Positions 16,997 through 26,735 of a stretch of DNA of 47,190 bases are shown here, piece after piece. Position 1 is the stretch's first letter, and each line of letters opens with the position of its first letter. The DNA is taken from assembly GCA_012744475.1 (NCBI GenBank), contig JAAYBV010000010.1, forward strand, positions 1 through 47,190, written 5' to 3'. The position numbers and the translations under genes are program-made. The notes beneath the pieces were generated by a model. The model searched no databases. It saw only the letters and a program-made list of their open reading frames with translations, and was not told the DNA's origin. Source of the stretch: Phycisphaerae bacterium (lineage in GTDB: Bacteria; Planctomycetota; Phycisphaerae; Sedimentisphaerales; Anaerobacaceae).

Positions 16997-17465
16997 TCGT
17001 GTGTGTCAGTGTCGCCTCCGGCACATACCAGAGCAGACGATGGTGGAGTCTTCAGTTCGATGGTGGCAAGGAACATACAGGCTGTTCGGCCGGTGCGGCG
17101 GTCTGCCACGCCGCTGTTGTGCGGGCACGACCCCGAAGTTGCGTCAGGCCTCCGGCCGGTGGCGTCCGCTGCGGCCATCGATCGCTGGACATCAGCTCTT
17201 GCTCCATGCGTCGCCCTGCATTCGTGGATGAAGTGCGTGCTGCACCGCGCCGTGCGGTGGCATTGGACTGTGGGTGAGGCTTGCTCGCCGCCGGCGAGTT
17301 CTGCTGGGGAGCTCGCCGTGCGGCGCGAGCCTCGCCCCGTGTTGACAGTCCGGGCCGACGCCGATAGCATGGCCGCATCATCTCATCGGCTTCGAGGAGG
17401 CGCAGGCATTTGGGTGTGGCGCGCTGGACCCAACAACAGGTGTGATGGCAATTGAGGAGTCAAAG
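16997..17465 (+). other. Long structured leader or candidate noncoding RNA before glnA
   Basis: No convincing coding frame is seen in these 470 bases downstream of the sigma-54 promoter. The segment is rich in short hairpins: CACCGC/GCGGTG near 17242-17260, CTCGCC/GGCGAG near 17284-17300, and GAGGCT pairing with AGCCTC across 17276-17336. It could be a 5' leader of the glutamine synthetase mRNA or a separate nitrogen-induced RNA. I do not recognise a known riboswitch. Confidence 0.45.
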
Positions 17466-19565
17466 ATGTCGATTACGGTCAATGAGGCATTCGGACGCAA
17501 CGTCTTCAACGAAGCGACCATGCGGGAATATCTGCCCAAGAACGTGTTCCGCTCGCTCAAGAAGACTCTGGACGGCGAGCAGCCGCTGGATCCTGTCACG
17601 GCGGACGTGATCGCCAACGCCATGAAGGACTGGGCCATCGCCAAAGGCGCCACGCATTACTGTCACTGGTTCCAGCCGATGACCGGACTGACCGCGGAGA
17701 AGCACGATGCGTTCATCTCGCCGACCCCCGACGGGCGCACCATCATGGAATTCAGCGGCAAAGAGCTGATCAAGGGCGAGCCCGACGCCTCGTCCTTCCC
17801 CTCCGGCGGCCTACGCGCCACGTTCGAGGCCCGCGGCTATACCGCATGGGACTGCACCTCACCGGTCTTCGTCAAGGAGAACGGCAAGAACATCACGCTG
17901 TACATTCCCAGTGCCTTCTGCTCGTACCGGGGCGAGGCGCTGGACAAGAAGACGCCGCTGCTGCGGTCGATGGACGCGCTCAACAAGCAGGCGGTCCGTG
18001 TGCTGAAGCTATTGGGCAACACGACCACCTCCCGCGTTACGGCGACGATGGGCCCGGAGCAGGAGTACTTCCTGATCGATCGGGAGTTCCACAAGAAACG
18101 TCTGGACCTGGTGCTGGCCGGAAGGACGCTGTTTGGCGCCAAGCCGCCTCGCGGACAGGAGTTGGAGGACCACTACTTCGGTTCCCTGCAGGAGCGGGTC
18201 GCCAGCTTCATGAATGAGGTCAACAACGAGTTATGGAAGCTGGGCGTCACCGCCAAGACGCAGCACAACGAGGTCGCGCCCGCGCAGTACGAGCTGGCGC
18301 CGGTCTTCTCAACGGTCAATGTGGCCGCCGACCACAATCAGTTGACGATGGACACGCTGCAGAAGGTCGCGCTGCACCATGGATTCGTATGCCTGCTGCA
18401 CGAGAAGCCGTTCGCCGGGGTCAACGGCTCAGGCAAGCACAACAACTGGAGCATGGTGACCGACGACGGCGTGAATCTGCTCGATCCGGGGGACACGCCA
18501 CACGATAACATGGTCTTTCTGGTGATGCTCTGCGCCGTGGTCAAGGCGGTGGACAAGTACGCTCCGCTGCTCCGCGCCAGCGTCGCCAACGCCGGCAACG
18601 AGCATCGGCTCGGCGCCAACGAGGCGCCGCCGGCCATCGTGTCAGTCTTCCTGGGCGATCAGTTGACCGACATCTTCGAGCAACTGGCCAACGGGCCGGC
18701 CAAGAGCAGCAAGAAGGGCGGCCAGCTCAAGCTCGGCGTCTCGACCCTGCCGCCGCTGCCGAGAGACTGCACCGACCGAAATCGCACGTCGCCGTTCGCT
18801 TTCACGGGCAACAAGTTCGAGTTCCGCATGGTCGGCTCGACTCAGTCGGTGTCGGGCCCCAGTTTCACGCTGAACACGATCGTGGCCGATGCCCTCTGCG
18901 ATATCGCCGACGAACTGGAAAAGGCCGACGACGTCAAGGCGGCCGCGCAGAAGATCCTTCAGGACATCGCGGTCAAACACGCGCGGATTGTGTTCAACGG
19001 CGACAACTACACGGCCGAGTGGGTGGCTGAGGCGGCGCGGCGCGGACTGCCGAATATCCGTTCGGCCGTCGAGTCGCTCGTGGGCATTCCGTCGAAGGAA
19101 AACATCGCGGTGTTCAGCAAGCATGAGGTCCTGTCGGAGCATGAGCTGAGAGCGCGGACGGAGGTTCTTCTGGAGGTCTACAGCCGGCAGATCAACATCG
19201 AGGCGCAGACCATGCTGAGCATGGCGAAACGGCAGATCCTGCCGGCGTCGTGTGAGTACTCGGCTCGTCTGGCCGGCGCTGTAGCGGCAGTCTCCGGCGT
19301 GGGCGGCCATGCGGAGACGCACAGCCGGATGCTTGCTCGCGTGTGCGAGCTGATCACGGCCCTGGAACACGGGATCACAGAACTGGAGAAAGCGACGGCC
19401 CGGGCGGCTGCCACGAAAGGCGTCGAAGCTCAGGCGGGAAGCTACTCCCATGACGTCGTACCGGCGATGCGCACGGTGCGGACGGCCGCTGACGAGCTGG
19501 AGACCCTCGTCGACGCCAAGCTCTGGCCGATGCCGATCTACGCCGAGATGCTGTTCATTCGATAG
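17466..19565 (+). CDS. glnN: Glutamine synthetase, type III
   Basis: This 699-residue enzyme condenses ammonium with glutamate using ATP. Its length and motifs are those of GSIII (about 700-730 residues), not the 450-residue GSI. Visible are the N-terminal '[20 protein letters not shown]', the metal/glutamate-site motif '[10 protein letters not shown]', '[18 protein letters not shown]', '[15 protein letters not shown]', '[16 protein letters not shown]' and '[20 protein letters not shown]'. GAGGAG lies 6 bases before ATG 17466; GTG 17442 and ATG 17445 are less well placed. It is placed behind its own sigma-54 promoter and paired activator sites, so it should be induced together with ammonium uptake. 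Confidence 0.96.
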   Translation: MSITVNEAFGRNVFNEATMREYLPKNVFRSLKKTLDGEQPLDPVTADVIANAMKDWAIAKGATHYCHWFQPMTGLTAEKHDAFISPTPDGRTIMEFSGKELIKGEPDASSFPSGGLRATFEARGYTAWDCTSPVFVKENGKNITLYIPSAFCSYRGEALDKKTPLLRSMDALNKQAVRVLKLLGNTTTSRVTATMGPEQEYFLIDREFHKKRLDLVLAGRTLFGAKPPRGQELEDHYFGSLQERVASFMNEVNNELWKLGVTAKTQHNEVAPAQYELAPVFSTVNVAADHNQLTMDTLQKVALHHGFVCLLHEKPFAGVNGSGKHNNWSMVTDDGVNLLDPGDTPHDNMVFLVMLCAVVKAVDKYAPLLRASVANAGNEHRLGANEAPPAIVSVFLGDQLTDIFEQLANGPAKSSKKGGQLKLGVSTLPPLPRDCTDRNRTSPFAFTGNKFEFRMVGSTQSVSGPSFTLNTIVADALCDIADELEKADDVKAAAQKILQDIAVKHARIVFNGDNYTAEWVAEAARRGLPNIRSAVESLVGIPSKENIAVFSKHEVLSEHELRARTEVLLEVYSRQINIEAQTMLSMAKRQILPASCEYSARLAGAVAAVSGVGGHAETHSRMLARVCELITALEHGITELEKATARAAATKGVEAQAGSYSHDVVPAMRTVRTAADELETLVDAKLWPMPIYAEMLFIR

Positions 19566-19696
19566 TGCGCTACGGATTCTGTTCGGGAGGGCGACGCAGG
19601 CGCCGCCCCTGTCCCGATACGATACGAGCGTCGCGTGAAGCCGAGCGGGAAACAGGGACTTGCTTTTGTCTCCTGGGCGACGTAGATTTGTCGCGC

Positions 19697-20458
19697 ATGG
19701 AATTCGCGATCGAGACAAGCGGGTTGACGCGTCGCTTCGGTGACCTGGTGGCGGTCGACAGCCTGGATTTGCGTGTCCGGGCGGGCACGTTCTACGGCTT
19801 TCTCGGCCCCAACGGCGCCGGCAAGTCCACGACGATCAAGATGCTCACGGGCCTGCTGGCCCCTACCTTCGGGACGATGCGCATCCTCGGCGAGGACACC
19901 GCAGACCTGCACACGGCGCGCCAGGTCAAGCGGCGCATCGGTGTGGTGCCCGAGGATCTGGCCTTGTTCGACAACCTGACCGGGCGGGAGTACCTGACCT
20001 TCGTCGGACGCATGTATCAACTGCCTGCGGCCCTGGTGCGCGAGCGCTGTGACGAGCTGCTGGCGATGATGACGCTGGCGCACGAGGACAGGAAACTGAC
20101 GCTCGAATACTCGCACGGCATGAAGAAGAAGCTGGCGTTGGCCGCGGCGCTGATCCCCAATCCGGAGCTGCTGTTCCTGGACGAGCCGTTCGAGGGGGTT
20201 GACGCCGTGTCGTCGGCGGTGCTGCGCGACACGCTCAGACGCTGCGTCCAGCGCGGTGCGACGGTATTCCTGACGTCCCACGTGCTGGAGATCGTCGAGA
20301 AGCTGTGCACCGACGTTGGGATTATCGCCCAGGGCCGGCTCGTCCACCAATCCACGATGGACGAGATTCGCCAGGGCGGCTCGCTGGAGCAGCGATTTCT
20401 GGAAGTCGTCGGAAGCGGTCACATCGAGCGGCAGAAGCTCAGTTGGCTGGAGGGGTAG
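19697..20458 (+). CDS. ABC transporter ATP-binding protein
   Basis: This 253-residue ATPase of an ABC-2-type exporter has Walker A 'GPNGAGKSTT', Q-loop region 'GVVPEDLALFDNLT', the signature 'YSHGMKKKLALAAAL' (a variant of LSGGQ), Walker B 'LLFLDEPFEGVD' and the H-loop 'FLTSHVLEIVE'. ATG 19697 begins the domain ('MEFAIETSGLTRRFGDLVAV'); the frame is open upstream but unlike the family. The permease gene begins on the base after its stop codon, so the two are one unit. The substrate is unknown. Confidence 0.92.
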   Translation: MEFAIETSGLTRRFGDLVAVDSLDLRVRAGTFYGFLGPNGAGKSTTIKMLTGLLAPTFGTMRILGEDTADLHTARQVKRRIGVVPEDLALFDNLTGREYLTFVGRMYQLPAALVRERCDELLAMMTLAHEDRKLTLEYSHGMKKKLALAAALIPNPELLFLDEPFEGVDAVSSAVLRDTLRRCVQRGATVFLTSHVLEIVEKLCTDVGIIAQGRLVHQSTMDEIRQGGSLEQRFLEVVGSGHIERQKLSWLEG

Positions 20459-22192
20459 ATGGATATGGACCAGCTCCGCACGATCCTGTGGCTGCGCTGG
20501 CGTCTGAGCCGCAACCAATGGGCGCGAGCCGGCGGGCTGGCGGCCACCCTCACGCTGATTGTAGTTGCCATCGCGCTGACCATCAGCGCCGGCGGCGCGG
20601 TCATGGGTTTTCTGTGCGGCGTCTTCATACTGCCGAAGGTTCCGTCCCTCATCCTGCTGATCATCTGGGACGGGCTGACGCTTATGTTCCTGTTTCTCTG
20701 CGTGGCGTCCATCGTTTCGGACATCCAGCGTTCGGAGACGATCGACATCGGCCGCATGCTGCACCTGCCGATCTCGCTGCGGCAGATCTTCGTCATCAAC
20801 TACCTGGCGTCGCATCTGTCGCTGAGCGTGGTTCTGCTGGTTCCCAACATGTTTGGGCTGGCCCTGGGGCTGGTTCTGGGCAGGGGGCCGGCCATGATCT
20901 GGATGTTGCCTCTGGTGATGGGCTTTGTCTTCATGATTACCGCGTGGATCTACTGCCTGCGCGGCTGGCTGGTCACGCTCATGATCAATCCGCGTCGCCG
21001 GCGGGCGATCATCGCGGGCGTCACCGTGGGTTTTGTCCTGTTGACTCAGCTTCCCAATCTCGTGGTTCAAACGGTCTCGGGCCGCGGCCGCCATCGCCAG
21101 GGGGCCCCGGCCGATGCGCCGGATGCGACGGCTTCGCCGGGCAGGCCGGAAGCGACGATTCCACCGCTGGTGCTGACCGCGCACAAGGTCGTGCCCTTTC
21201 TATGGGTGGGCAACGGGGCGCTGACGCTGGCCTCGGGCGACGTCCGTCCGGCGATCCTCGCGAGCATTGGTGTCTTCGGTATCGGCGCGCTGGGGCTGCG
21301 GCGGGCCTATCGGTCCACCATTCGTTTTTATCAGGGTGGCGAGACCGGCCGGCTGGCCGGACGCAAAGACAAGGCCAGACAGGTCGCGCACGTTCAGGAC
21401 GATTTCGGCAGACGCCTTCCGGGCGTGCCGCGCGAGGCTTCCACGCTGGCTCAGGTGTTCTTCCGCTCTCTCAAGCGAGCGCCCGAGGTCAAGATGGCGC
21501 TGGGTATGAACCTGATGTGGCTGGTGATCTTCGGCGGGATGGCGCTGTTCAGGCGATCGTCCGCCCCTCCTGACGCCGTCAAACCGTTTCTGGCGACCGC
21601 CGCCATTGCCGTTACGTTCTTCGGCATGGTTCAGCTCATGTTCAATCTGTTCGGCTTCGACCGGGGCGGGTTCCGCACGCTCGTATTGCTGCCGATGCCT
21701 CGTCAGTGGATCCTGCTGGGAAAGAACCTCGCGTTGTTTCCGATCGCGGCGGTGATCGGCCTGGTCCTGTTGGCCCTCGTGACGATCGCGATGCGCCTGC
21801 CGGCGATGGTCGTGCTCGCCGCCGTCCTGCAACTTCTTGCCGCTTTCGGCCTGCTGAGCATGATGGGCAACCTCTTCTCGGTGCTCGTGCCGTACCGGGT
21901 GGCGCCGGGCTCCATGAAGCCGACCAAGACGCGCATGACGACGACCCTTCTGATCCTGTTCTTGCACCTGCTGTTTCCTGTGGCGATGATTCCGATCTTC
22001 CTGATGCCCCTGTTGGGGTATCTGTTTGAAGGCGTTGGCTGGGCGGATAGCGGACCGGTGAACATCGCGGCGTCGGGGCTGCTGCTCGTAGCGCTGGCCC
22101 TGTGCTATGGGCTCAGTCTTGCCCCTCTGGGTGACTTGCTTGAGCGACGCGAGAGGGCGATCCTCGAGGTCGTCGCTCGCGAAGTGGAATGA
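20459..22192 (+). CDS. ABC-2-type transporter permease
   Basis: This 577-residue membrane protein has hydrophobic segments at roughly residues 25-65, 75-100, 120-180, 185-205, 265-285, 350-375, 385-410 and 425-555. It opens 'MDQLRTILWLRWRLSRNQW', as many ABC-2 permeases do. A soluble middle section (about 210-345) includes the basic 'GRKDKARQVAHVQDDFGRRL'. It directly abuts the ATPase gene and should form the export complex with it. The cargo cannot be inferred. The reading frame ends naturally at 22192, directly beside a broken methyltransferase gene. Confidence 0.87.
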   Translation: MDMDQLRTILWLRWRLSRNQWARAGGLAATLTLIVVAIALTISAGGAVMGFLCGVFILPKVPSLILLIIWDGLTLMFLFLCVASIVSDIQRSETIDIGRMLHLPISLRQIFVINYLASHLSLSVVLLVPNMFGLALGLVLGRGPAMIWMLPLVMGFVFMITAWIYCLRGWLVTLMINPRRRRAIIAGVTVGFVLLTQLPNLVVQTVSGRGRHRQGAPADAPDATASPGRPEATIPPLVLTAHKVVPFLWVGNGALTLASGDVRPAILASIGVFGIGALGLRRAYRSTIRFYQGGETGRLAGRKDKARQVAHVQDDFGRRLPGVPREASTLAQVFFRSLKRAPEVKMALGMNLMWLVIFGGMALFRRSSAPPDAVKPFLATAAIAVTFFGMVQLMFNLFGFDRGGFRTLVLLPMPRQWILLGKNLALFPIAAVIGLVLLALVTIAMRLPAMVVLAAVLQLLAAFGLLSMMGNLFSVLVPYRVAPGSMKPTKTRMTTTLLILFLHLLFPVAMIPIFLMPLLGYLFEGVGWADSGPVNIAASGLLLVALALCYGLSLAPLGDLLERRERAILEVVAREVE

Positions 22193-22193
22193 C

Positions 22194-22640
22194 GTGCCGG
22201 CTGACACTTCGGCCCGGATGCTGGCCGTACTCGAAGCCAAGGCGAAGGCATCGGGCCTGGACCACGTCCGGCCTCTCCTGCTCGATGACGGATACCCGTC
22301 GCCGGTGGGCCTGCAGTTCGACGCCATCGTCAGCAGCATGGTCCTTCACCACATCGAGGATATTCCGGCGTTGCTGACGCGGCTGGCTCAGTGGGTCCGG
22401 CCGGGAGGGTGGATCGCTATTGCCGACCTCGAACCGGAGGATGGGACCTTCCACAGAGGCGATGCGCACGTCGTCCATCGCGGCATCGACCCCGCCTGGC
22501 TCCGAACGCAGGTCGAAGCGAAGGGTTTCACGGTCGAAAGCGCCCGAACGGTCCACGTGGTCCGCCGTCAACCCGAGGGGGCCGATCGGCCCCGAGACTA
22601 CCCTGTCTTTCTGGTCGTCGCACGCCGGGTGCATTTCTGA
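22194..22640 (+). pseudogene. Class I SAM-dependent methyltransferase, 5'-truncated
   Basis: The frame reads 'DTSARMLAVLEAKAKASGLD', 'FDAIVSSMVLHHIEDIPALL', 'PGGWIAIADLEPEDGTFH', the middle and C-terminal half of a type 11 methyltransferase. The N-terminal glycine-rich SAM-binding motif I (normally GxGxG about 20 residues before 'DTS') is absent; the preceding bases are the end of the permease gene. A GTG at 22194 could start translation, but the product would lack the SAM site. This is most simply a decayed gene cut by a deletion that joined it to the permease. Confidence 0.75.
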
Positions 22641-22653
22641 CCGGCGCATCAGA

Positions 22654-23559
22654 CTACGTGCGCCAGGTGAGTGACGTCACCTGGCCATCGATGCTTGTGT
22701 TGCCGGCAACCGCGTGCAGGGTGAATTGACCGCCACGAGCGCTCAGGTTCGCCTCGACCCAGCCCACGGGTATCTCGCGGTTGAAGCTGTAGCCGACGGC
22801 CGGCAGGTTGATCAGGGCAATCCCCTCATGCATGCCGAACGCGTAATCGTGTGAATGGCCGTAGACAAGGGCCTTGACCTTCGGCACCGGCTCGATGATC
22901 TCGAACAGCCTCGGTGAATCCAGCAGTTCGCCGTCGGTGTCGCGCAGGGAATGGTGGAAGCACAACAGCAGGGGGGTGTCGTCCGACTCGGCGAGGTAGG
23001 TCTTGAGCCAGTCCCGCTGCACCTTGCCCAGCAGCCCCGGCGTCTCGTTCGTCTTGACGAGGGAATCGAGAAGGACCAGACGCATGGGACCGGCGTCGAC
23101 GATCGTCACGTATTTGCCCTTGACTGGCTGGATCCGGCCCGGCGGATTCCTGAACTGCGCCAAAATGTTCGCACGGTTGTCGTGATTGCCCAGCGCCATG
23201 TAGACCGGCACCTTGCCGTCGAGGGGCGCCAGCAGCCTGTGGACCTGCGCGTAGTCGTCCGTCAGGCCCTGGAGGCGGGCCACGTCGCCGGCGATCATCA
23301 TGCCCGCAGGCGGCTGGGCCAGCACCTGCTCCAGGACCTTCTCCAGATTGCGATGCGGATAGAATTCGCCACTGTGGTCGTTGGGATCGGAGGCGATGTG
23401 AATATCGGCCAGAAACGCCCATCGACTCGTGTATGTCGGCGTTTGGCTTCGCCGGCTGGTGGCGCAGCCCGGCAAGCCTAAGGCGGGAAACGTCAGTGCC
23501 GCAGCGCCGGCACGAAGGAATTCTCGTCTTGTCAGCCATCGATCCGATCGCATCGTCAT
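22654..23559 (-). CDS. Exported metallophosphoesterase
   Basis: This 301-residue calcineurin-like phosphoesterase has the two-metal motifs in order: 'FLADIHIA' (D-x-H), 'IAGDVARL' (GD), 'LGNHDNRANI' (GNHD), 'LCFHHSL' (H) and 'VYGHSHDYAF' (GHSH). The N-terminus 'TRREFLRAGAAALTF' is a twin-arginine signal, and 'LGLPGC' may be a lipobox, so it should act outside the cytoplasm. ATG 23559 is chosen because AAGGAG lies 7 bases upstream; an in-frame start at 23619 lies in the adjacent repeat. It resembles secreted phosphohydrolases of planctomycetes; the substrate is not known. Confidence 0.88.
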   Translation of the reverse strand: MTMRSDRWLTRREFLRAGAAALTFPALGLPGCATSRRSQTPTYTSRWAFLADIHIASDPNDHSGEFYPHRNLEKVLEQVLAQPPAGMMIAGDVARLQGLTDDYAQVHRLLAPLDGKVPVYMALGNHDNRANILAQFRNPPGRIQPVKGKYVTIVDAGPMRLVLLDSLVKTNETPGLLGKVQRDWLKTYLAESDDTPLLLCFHHSLRDTDGELLDSPRLFEIIEPVPKVKALVYGHSHDYAFGMHEGIALINLPAVGYSFNREIPVGWVEANLSARGGQFTLHAVAGNTSIDGQVTSLTWRT

Positions 23560-23577
23560 TGCCTGCTCCTTCGATTG

Positions 23578-23677
23578 GTAAGATGGGCTTCGCCGTTTGT
23601 AGTGTGCCCGTAAGGGCATACAATCAAAGTAACGCCTTAGGGCGTCACTACGAGCATGGGCCGAAAACCCATCTTAC
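23578..23677. repeat. 100-bp cruciform-forming intergenic repeat
   Basis: Outer arms GTAAGATGGG (23578-23587) and CCCATCTTAC (23668-23677) are perfect inverted repeats. Nested inside are GTAGTG with CACTAC, and two small hairpins, TGCCCgtaaGGGCA and ACGCCttagGGCGT. The whole could fold into a cloverleaf, like a REP/MITE element. It lies between the metallophosphoesterase start and the BamE-like gene. No second copy is seen in this window. Confidence 0.8.
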
Positions 23678-23809
23678 ATAGCACCGATGGACCCTGTTGT
23701 GCAACCCCTTAGCAGAGAATCAGGCCGCTTTCTTCTCCTCGTCGGGTCCGCGGATTTGCCGTGACCACAGGGCGGTCCATACGCCTCTTACCTGCAAAGC
23801 CGGCTTTGT

Positions 23810-23838
23810 TTGACATGCGGAACAAATCCAAGTACGCT
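23810..23838 (+). promoter_or_regulatory. Sigma-70-type promoter of the BamE-like gene
   Basis: TTGACA at 23810-23815 and TACGCT at 23833-23838 are exactly 17 bases apart. Transcription would start near 23845, about 70 bases before ATG 23917. The same two hexamers and spacing occur upstream of yajC. Confidence 0.65.
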
Positions 23839-23916
23839 GTGACGTGCGGTGCGTCACAAATCGTCGGAAACGACGAACTCCGAAGCAATATGACCTGAGA
23901 AAAAGGAGCGAATAGT

Positions 23917-24300
23917 ATGTGCAGGCGGGAGCCAGCGGCATCAGCGTGTGTCATTGTCCTGTGCGTGGTGTTGGGTTTCGTTCTGAGCGGGTGTGTTTCC
24001 GGCCGGTCCGACGTCAGCTACGGTTCGAAGGGACCGGTAGTGGGAGGTGAAACGCTCCGGCAGATCAAGGTGGGCGTCACCAGCAAAGAATGGCTGCTCG
24101 GCACGCTGGGAGAACCTACGAGCGAGACCCAGACGCCTGAGGGGACCGAGATTCTCAAGTACGCCTATACCAAGAAGGTCGAAAGCGATCTCGACGTCTT
24201 CATCTTCCTGAGCTTTGACGACCGACGCGAGGAGCGCACATCGCTCTATTTCGAAATCACCGACGGCATCGTCAGCCGGTACTGGAAGGAAGAGCGATAG
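23917..24300 (+). CDS. SmpA/OmlA (BamE)-like lipoprotein
   Basis: This 127-residue lipoprotein has a signal peptide ending in the lipobox 'VLSGC' near residue 26. The mature part has the BamE/OmlA pattern 'GGETLRQIKVGVTSKEWLLGTLGEPTSE', 'LKYAYTKK' and a strand-rich end. BamE helps outer-membrane protein assembly in proteobacteria, but this fold is also used by unrelated lipoproteins, so the role is only suggested. AAGGAG lies about 9 bases before ATG. Confidence 0.78.
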   Translation: MCRREPAASACVIVLCVVLGFVLSGCVSGRSDVSYGSKGPVVGGETLRQIKVGVTSKEWLLGTLGEPTSETQTPEGTEILKYAYTKKVESDLDVFIFLSFDDRREERTSLYFEITDGIVSRYWKEER

Positions 24301-24424
24301 ACTCGGCGCGCCGCTGCGAGCCACGCCGAGACGCGGCAGCACAGGGCTTGTCGGGTGGTGCCGGAACCGTTAGAATCTGCCCGTCTTCCTCCGAAATGGT
24401 TCTGGTAGTCGCAGGGAAACGTCT

Positions 24425-25306
24425 GTGGCAGGCAGGTTTGCCGACAAGCGCGTGATTGTTACAGGGGCGTCCTCCGGGATCGGGGCGGCGACGGCGCGGC
24501 AGTTTGCTGCCGAGGGGGCCTGCGTGGTGCTCGTGGCCAGACGGAAGGACGCGCTCGAAGCGATTGCCTGCGAAATCGGCGCCGACCGGACGCTGGTGGT
24601 CGCCGGCGACGTGACGGATCCAGCCGCCATGCAGATGATGCTGGAGCGAACACGGGGGCATTTCGGACGGGTCGACATTCTCGTGAACAACGCAGGCTTC
24701 CACGCCAGAGGTCAACTCGAACAGTGTTGTCCGGAGGACCTGGCGCGGATGATCGACGTGAACCTCAAGACGCCGGTGACGTTATGCCGCATGGCGCTGC
24801 CTTATCTGAGGCGGGCCGGTGGCGGCGCGATCGTCAACGTCGCATCCCTGGCCGGGCGAGTCCCCGGCGGCGGTGCGGCCACCTACAGCGCTACGAAGTT
24901 CGGACTGCGGGCCTTCAGCTTGTCGCTGGCCGAGGAACTGGAAGGCAGCGGCATCACGGTCTCGCTGGTCAGTCCGGGTCTGGTGGACACGCAGTTCTTC
25001 GCGGACCAGGTCGAGCTCGTCGCGCCGATGGCCTTCTCCCAGCCGATGAGCACGGCCGAAGAGGTGGCCGAGCAGATTCTCGCCTGTGCCTCGGACGGAC
25101 GGCGGGAGAGGGCCGTCCCGCAACTGGCAGGCTGGTTGTGTACGGCCGGCTACCTTCTGCCTCGCGCCAGACGTCTGCTGCGACCGTGGCTGCAGCGGCG
25201 AGGCCGGGCCCGGAAAGAGCAGTACATCCGCCGCAAGAGGCTGCATCACTTCTCGCCGGCACCTCCGGCGCGGGATGCGTCGGAGGGTGTCTCTGATCTC
25301 AGGTGA
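24425..25306 (+). CDS. Short-chain dehydrogenase/reductase
   Basis: This 293-residue NAD(P)-dependent oxidoreductase has the classical SDR motifs: cofactor-binding 'VTGASSGIGAA' at the N-terminus, 'LVNNAG', the catalytic Ser in 'VNVASLAGR', and 'YSATKFGLRAF' with Tyr and Lys. The last 60 residues are unusually basic ('RARRLLRPWLQRRGRARK') and may be a membrane-surface or protein-contact tail. GTG 24425 with AGGGA upstream is the start. The CapK-like gene follows after 3 bases, so the two are translated from one message. Confidence 0.9.
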   Translation: MAGRFADKRVIVTGASSGIGAATARQFAAEGACVVLVARRKDALEAIACEIGADRTLVVAGDVTDPAAMQMMLERTRGHFGRVDILVNNAGFHARGQLEQCCPEDLARMIDVNLKTPVTLCRMALPYLRRAGGGAIVNVASLAGRVPGGGAATYSATKFGLRAFSLSLAEELEGSGITVSLVSPGLVDTQFFADQVELVAPMAFSQPMSTAEEVAEQILACASDGRRERAVPQLAGWLCTAGYLLPRARRLLRPWLQRRGRARKEQYIRRKRLHHFSPAPPARDASEGVSDLR

Positions 25307-25309
25307 GCA

Positions 25310-26719
25310 TTGAACGTTGAGGTGACATCTCGACCCTTCAGGCAACGGACCGGTCCGATCGACCTGGTTCATGCTGTGCGCTATGCGCAACGTTGCCGTC
25401 AGGTGCGGCGTCTGATGGCCATGACGCCGCACGAGCTGGAGCAGTTCCGTCTTGAACGACTGCAAGACCTCGTTGCGCACGCCTACGCAAACGTCGAACT
25501 CTACCACCGCAAATGGCGACAGGCGGGCGTGCGGCCGGAGGAAATCCGGACCCTGGGAGACATCCACAAGCTCCCGGTGGTCACGAAGGACGATTTCCGG
25601 CACAGTTTCCCCGACGGTGTCCTGTCGCGCCGGTGCCGACCGAGCCAGCGGTATCTGGTGGGGACGTCGGGTTCGACCGGCAGTCCCGTGACCGTGTTCG
25701 TCGACTTCGACAAGGTCCTGCTTGATTTCGCCGTCAATCTGCCTCAGATCATGGCGGGCTGCCGTCCCATCACCGTGCTCTCGGGTCTGCGGGATTTTCT
25801 GCTTCGAAGGGACATCCGGCAGTTGTTCATCGTGGTGGACCAGTCACGGGCGTATGAGAGCCTGCAGGGGCGCGTATTTCCGCAGATGCGGCATACGGTG
25901 GTGGATTCACTCCTGCCGGCGGCCGAACACATCGCGGCGCTGAATCGCAAGCGGCCTGTGTTCCTGATGACCTACCCGAGCGTCCTGCGCAATATCTGCC
26001 TGGCGCTCCGTGCCGGCGGTGCGACCGTCCATCAGCCCGAGCTGATCATGGTGATCGGCGAGGTTCTGGACGAGCCGCTGCGGGCGCTGGTCCGCCGAAC
26101 CTTCCGATCCCAGGTGATGGATGTATATGGTTCCACCGAAGCGGGATTCATCGCCGCCGAGTGTCCCGAGCACTGCGGCCTGCACGTGCTGACGTGGAAG
26201 GTGCTCGTCGAGCTGCTGGACGACGACGGCAAAGAGGTCGCACCAGGTCATACGGGCAGGGTGGTGATCACCGACCTGTTCAATCGCGCCACGCCCATTA
26301 TCCGCTATTCGGGTCTGGGCGATTATGCCTGCCGGGCAGTCGAGCCGTGTCGGTGCGGCCGGACGCTGCCTTTGCTGGCCCGCATCGAGGGACGGTCGGT
26401 GGACTCGATCGTCCGGCCCGACGGCCAGCTCGTTCATCCCTATCATCTCACGTTGGCCCTCGAAGACGTGCCGCACCTGGCCAAGTTTCAGATTCGGCAG
26501 GAGCGGCGCGATCACATTCGGGTCCTCCTGGTCAAGGACCTTGTCCCCGAGGCGGCGAACGTCTCATTCGCTCCCGATGGCGAGGTGGGACAGGTTATCC
26601 TCGAACGCTTCGGGCGCATTCTCGACAACCAGATCACAGTGGAGCTTCATACCGTCGTGGACATTCCCTCTCGTCCCGGCTCGCACAAGCACGCGACGGT
26701 GCTGTCCCTGGCAACCTGA
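25310..26719 (+). CDS. CapK/phenylacetate-CoA ligase-like adenylate-forming enzyme
   Basis: This 469-residue protein belongs to the PaaK/CapK branch of adenylate-forming enzymes, which activate a carboxylate with ATP. Visible are the phosphate-binding 'VGTSGSTGSPVTVFVDF', 'MDVYGSTEAGFIAAEC', 'RVVITDLFNRATPIIRYSGLGDY' and a C-terminal 'ARIEGRSVDSIVRPDGQ' hinge. A cysteine cluster ('PCRCGRTL') precedes the hinge. The start is TTG 25310 with AGGTGA upstream, three bases after the SDR stop; GTG 25322 is an alternative. The SDR plus CapK-like pair suggests modification and activation of one acyl substrate, but which is unknown. Confidence 0.87.
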   Translation: MNVEVTSRPFRQRTGPIDLVHAVRYAQRCRQVRRLMAMTPHELEQFRLERLQDLVAHAYANVELYHRKWRQAGVRPEEIRTLGDIHKLPVVTKDDFRHSFPDGVLSRRCRPSQRYLVGTSGSTGSPVTVFVDFDKVLLDFAVNLPQIMAGCRPITVLSGLRDFLLRRDIRQLFIVVDQSRAYESLQGRVFPQMRHTVVDSLLPAAEHIAALNRKRPVFLMTYPSVLRNICLALRAGGATVHQPELIMVIGEVLDEPLRALVRRTFRSQVMDVYGSTEAGFIAAECPEHCGLHVLTWKVLVELLDDDGKEVAPGHTGRVVITDLFNRATPIIRYSGLGDYACRAVEPCRCGRTLPLLARIEGRSVDSIVRPDGQLVHPYHLTLALEDVPHLAKFQIRQERRDHIRVLLVKDLVPEAANVSFAPDGEVGQVILERFGRILDNQITVELHTVVDIPSRPGSHKHATVLSLAT

Positions 26720-26735
26720 GACGCGGCGATCCGCA

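Noticed and set aside
16760-17455. A 231-codon plus-strand frame between glnB and glutamine synthetase
   Set aside because: It crosses the terminator hairpin, both activator sites and the sigma-54 promoter and has no recognisable protein features.
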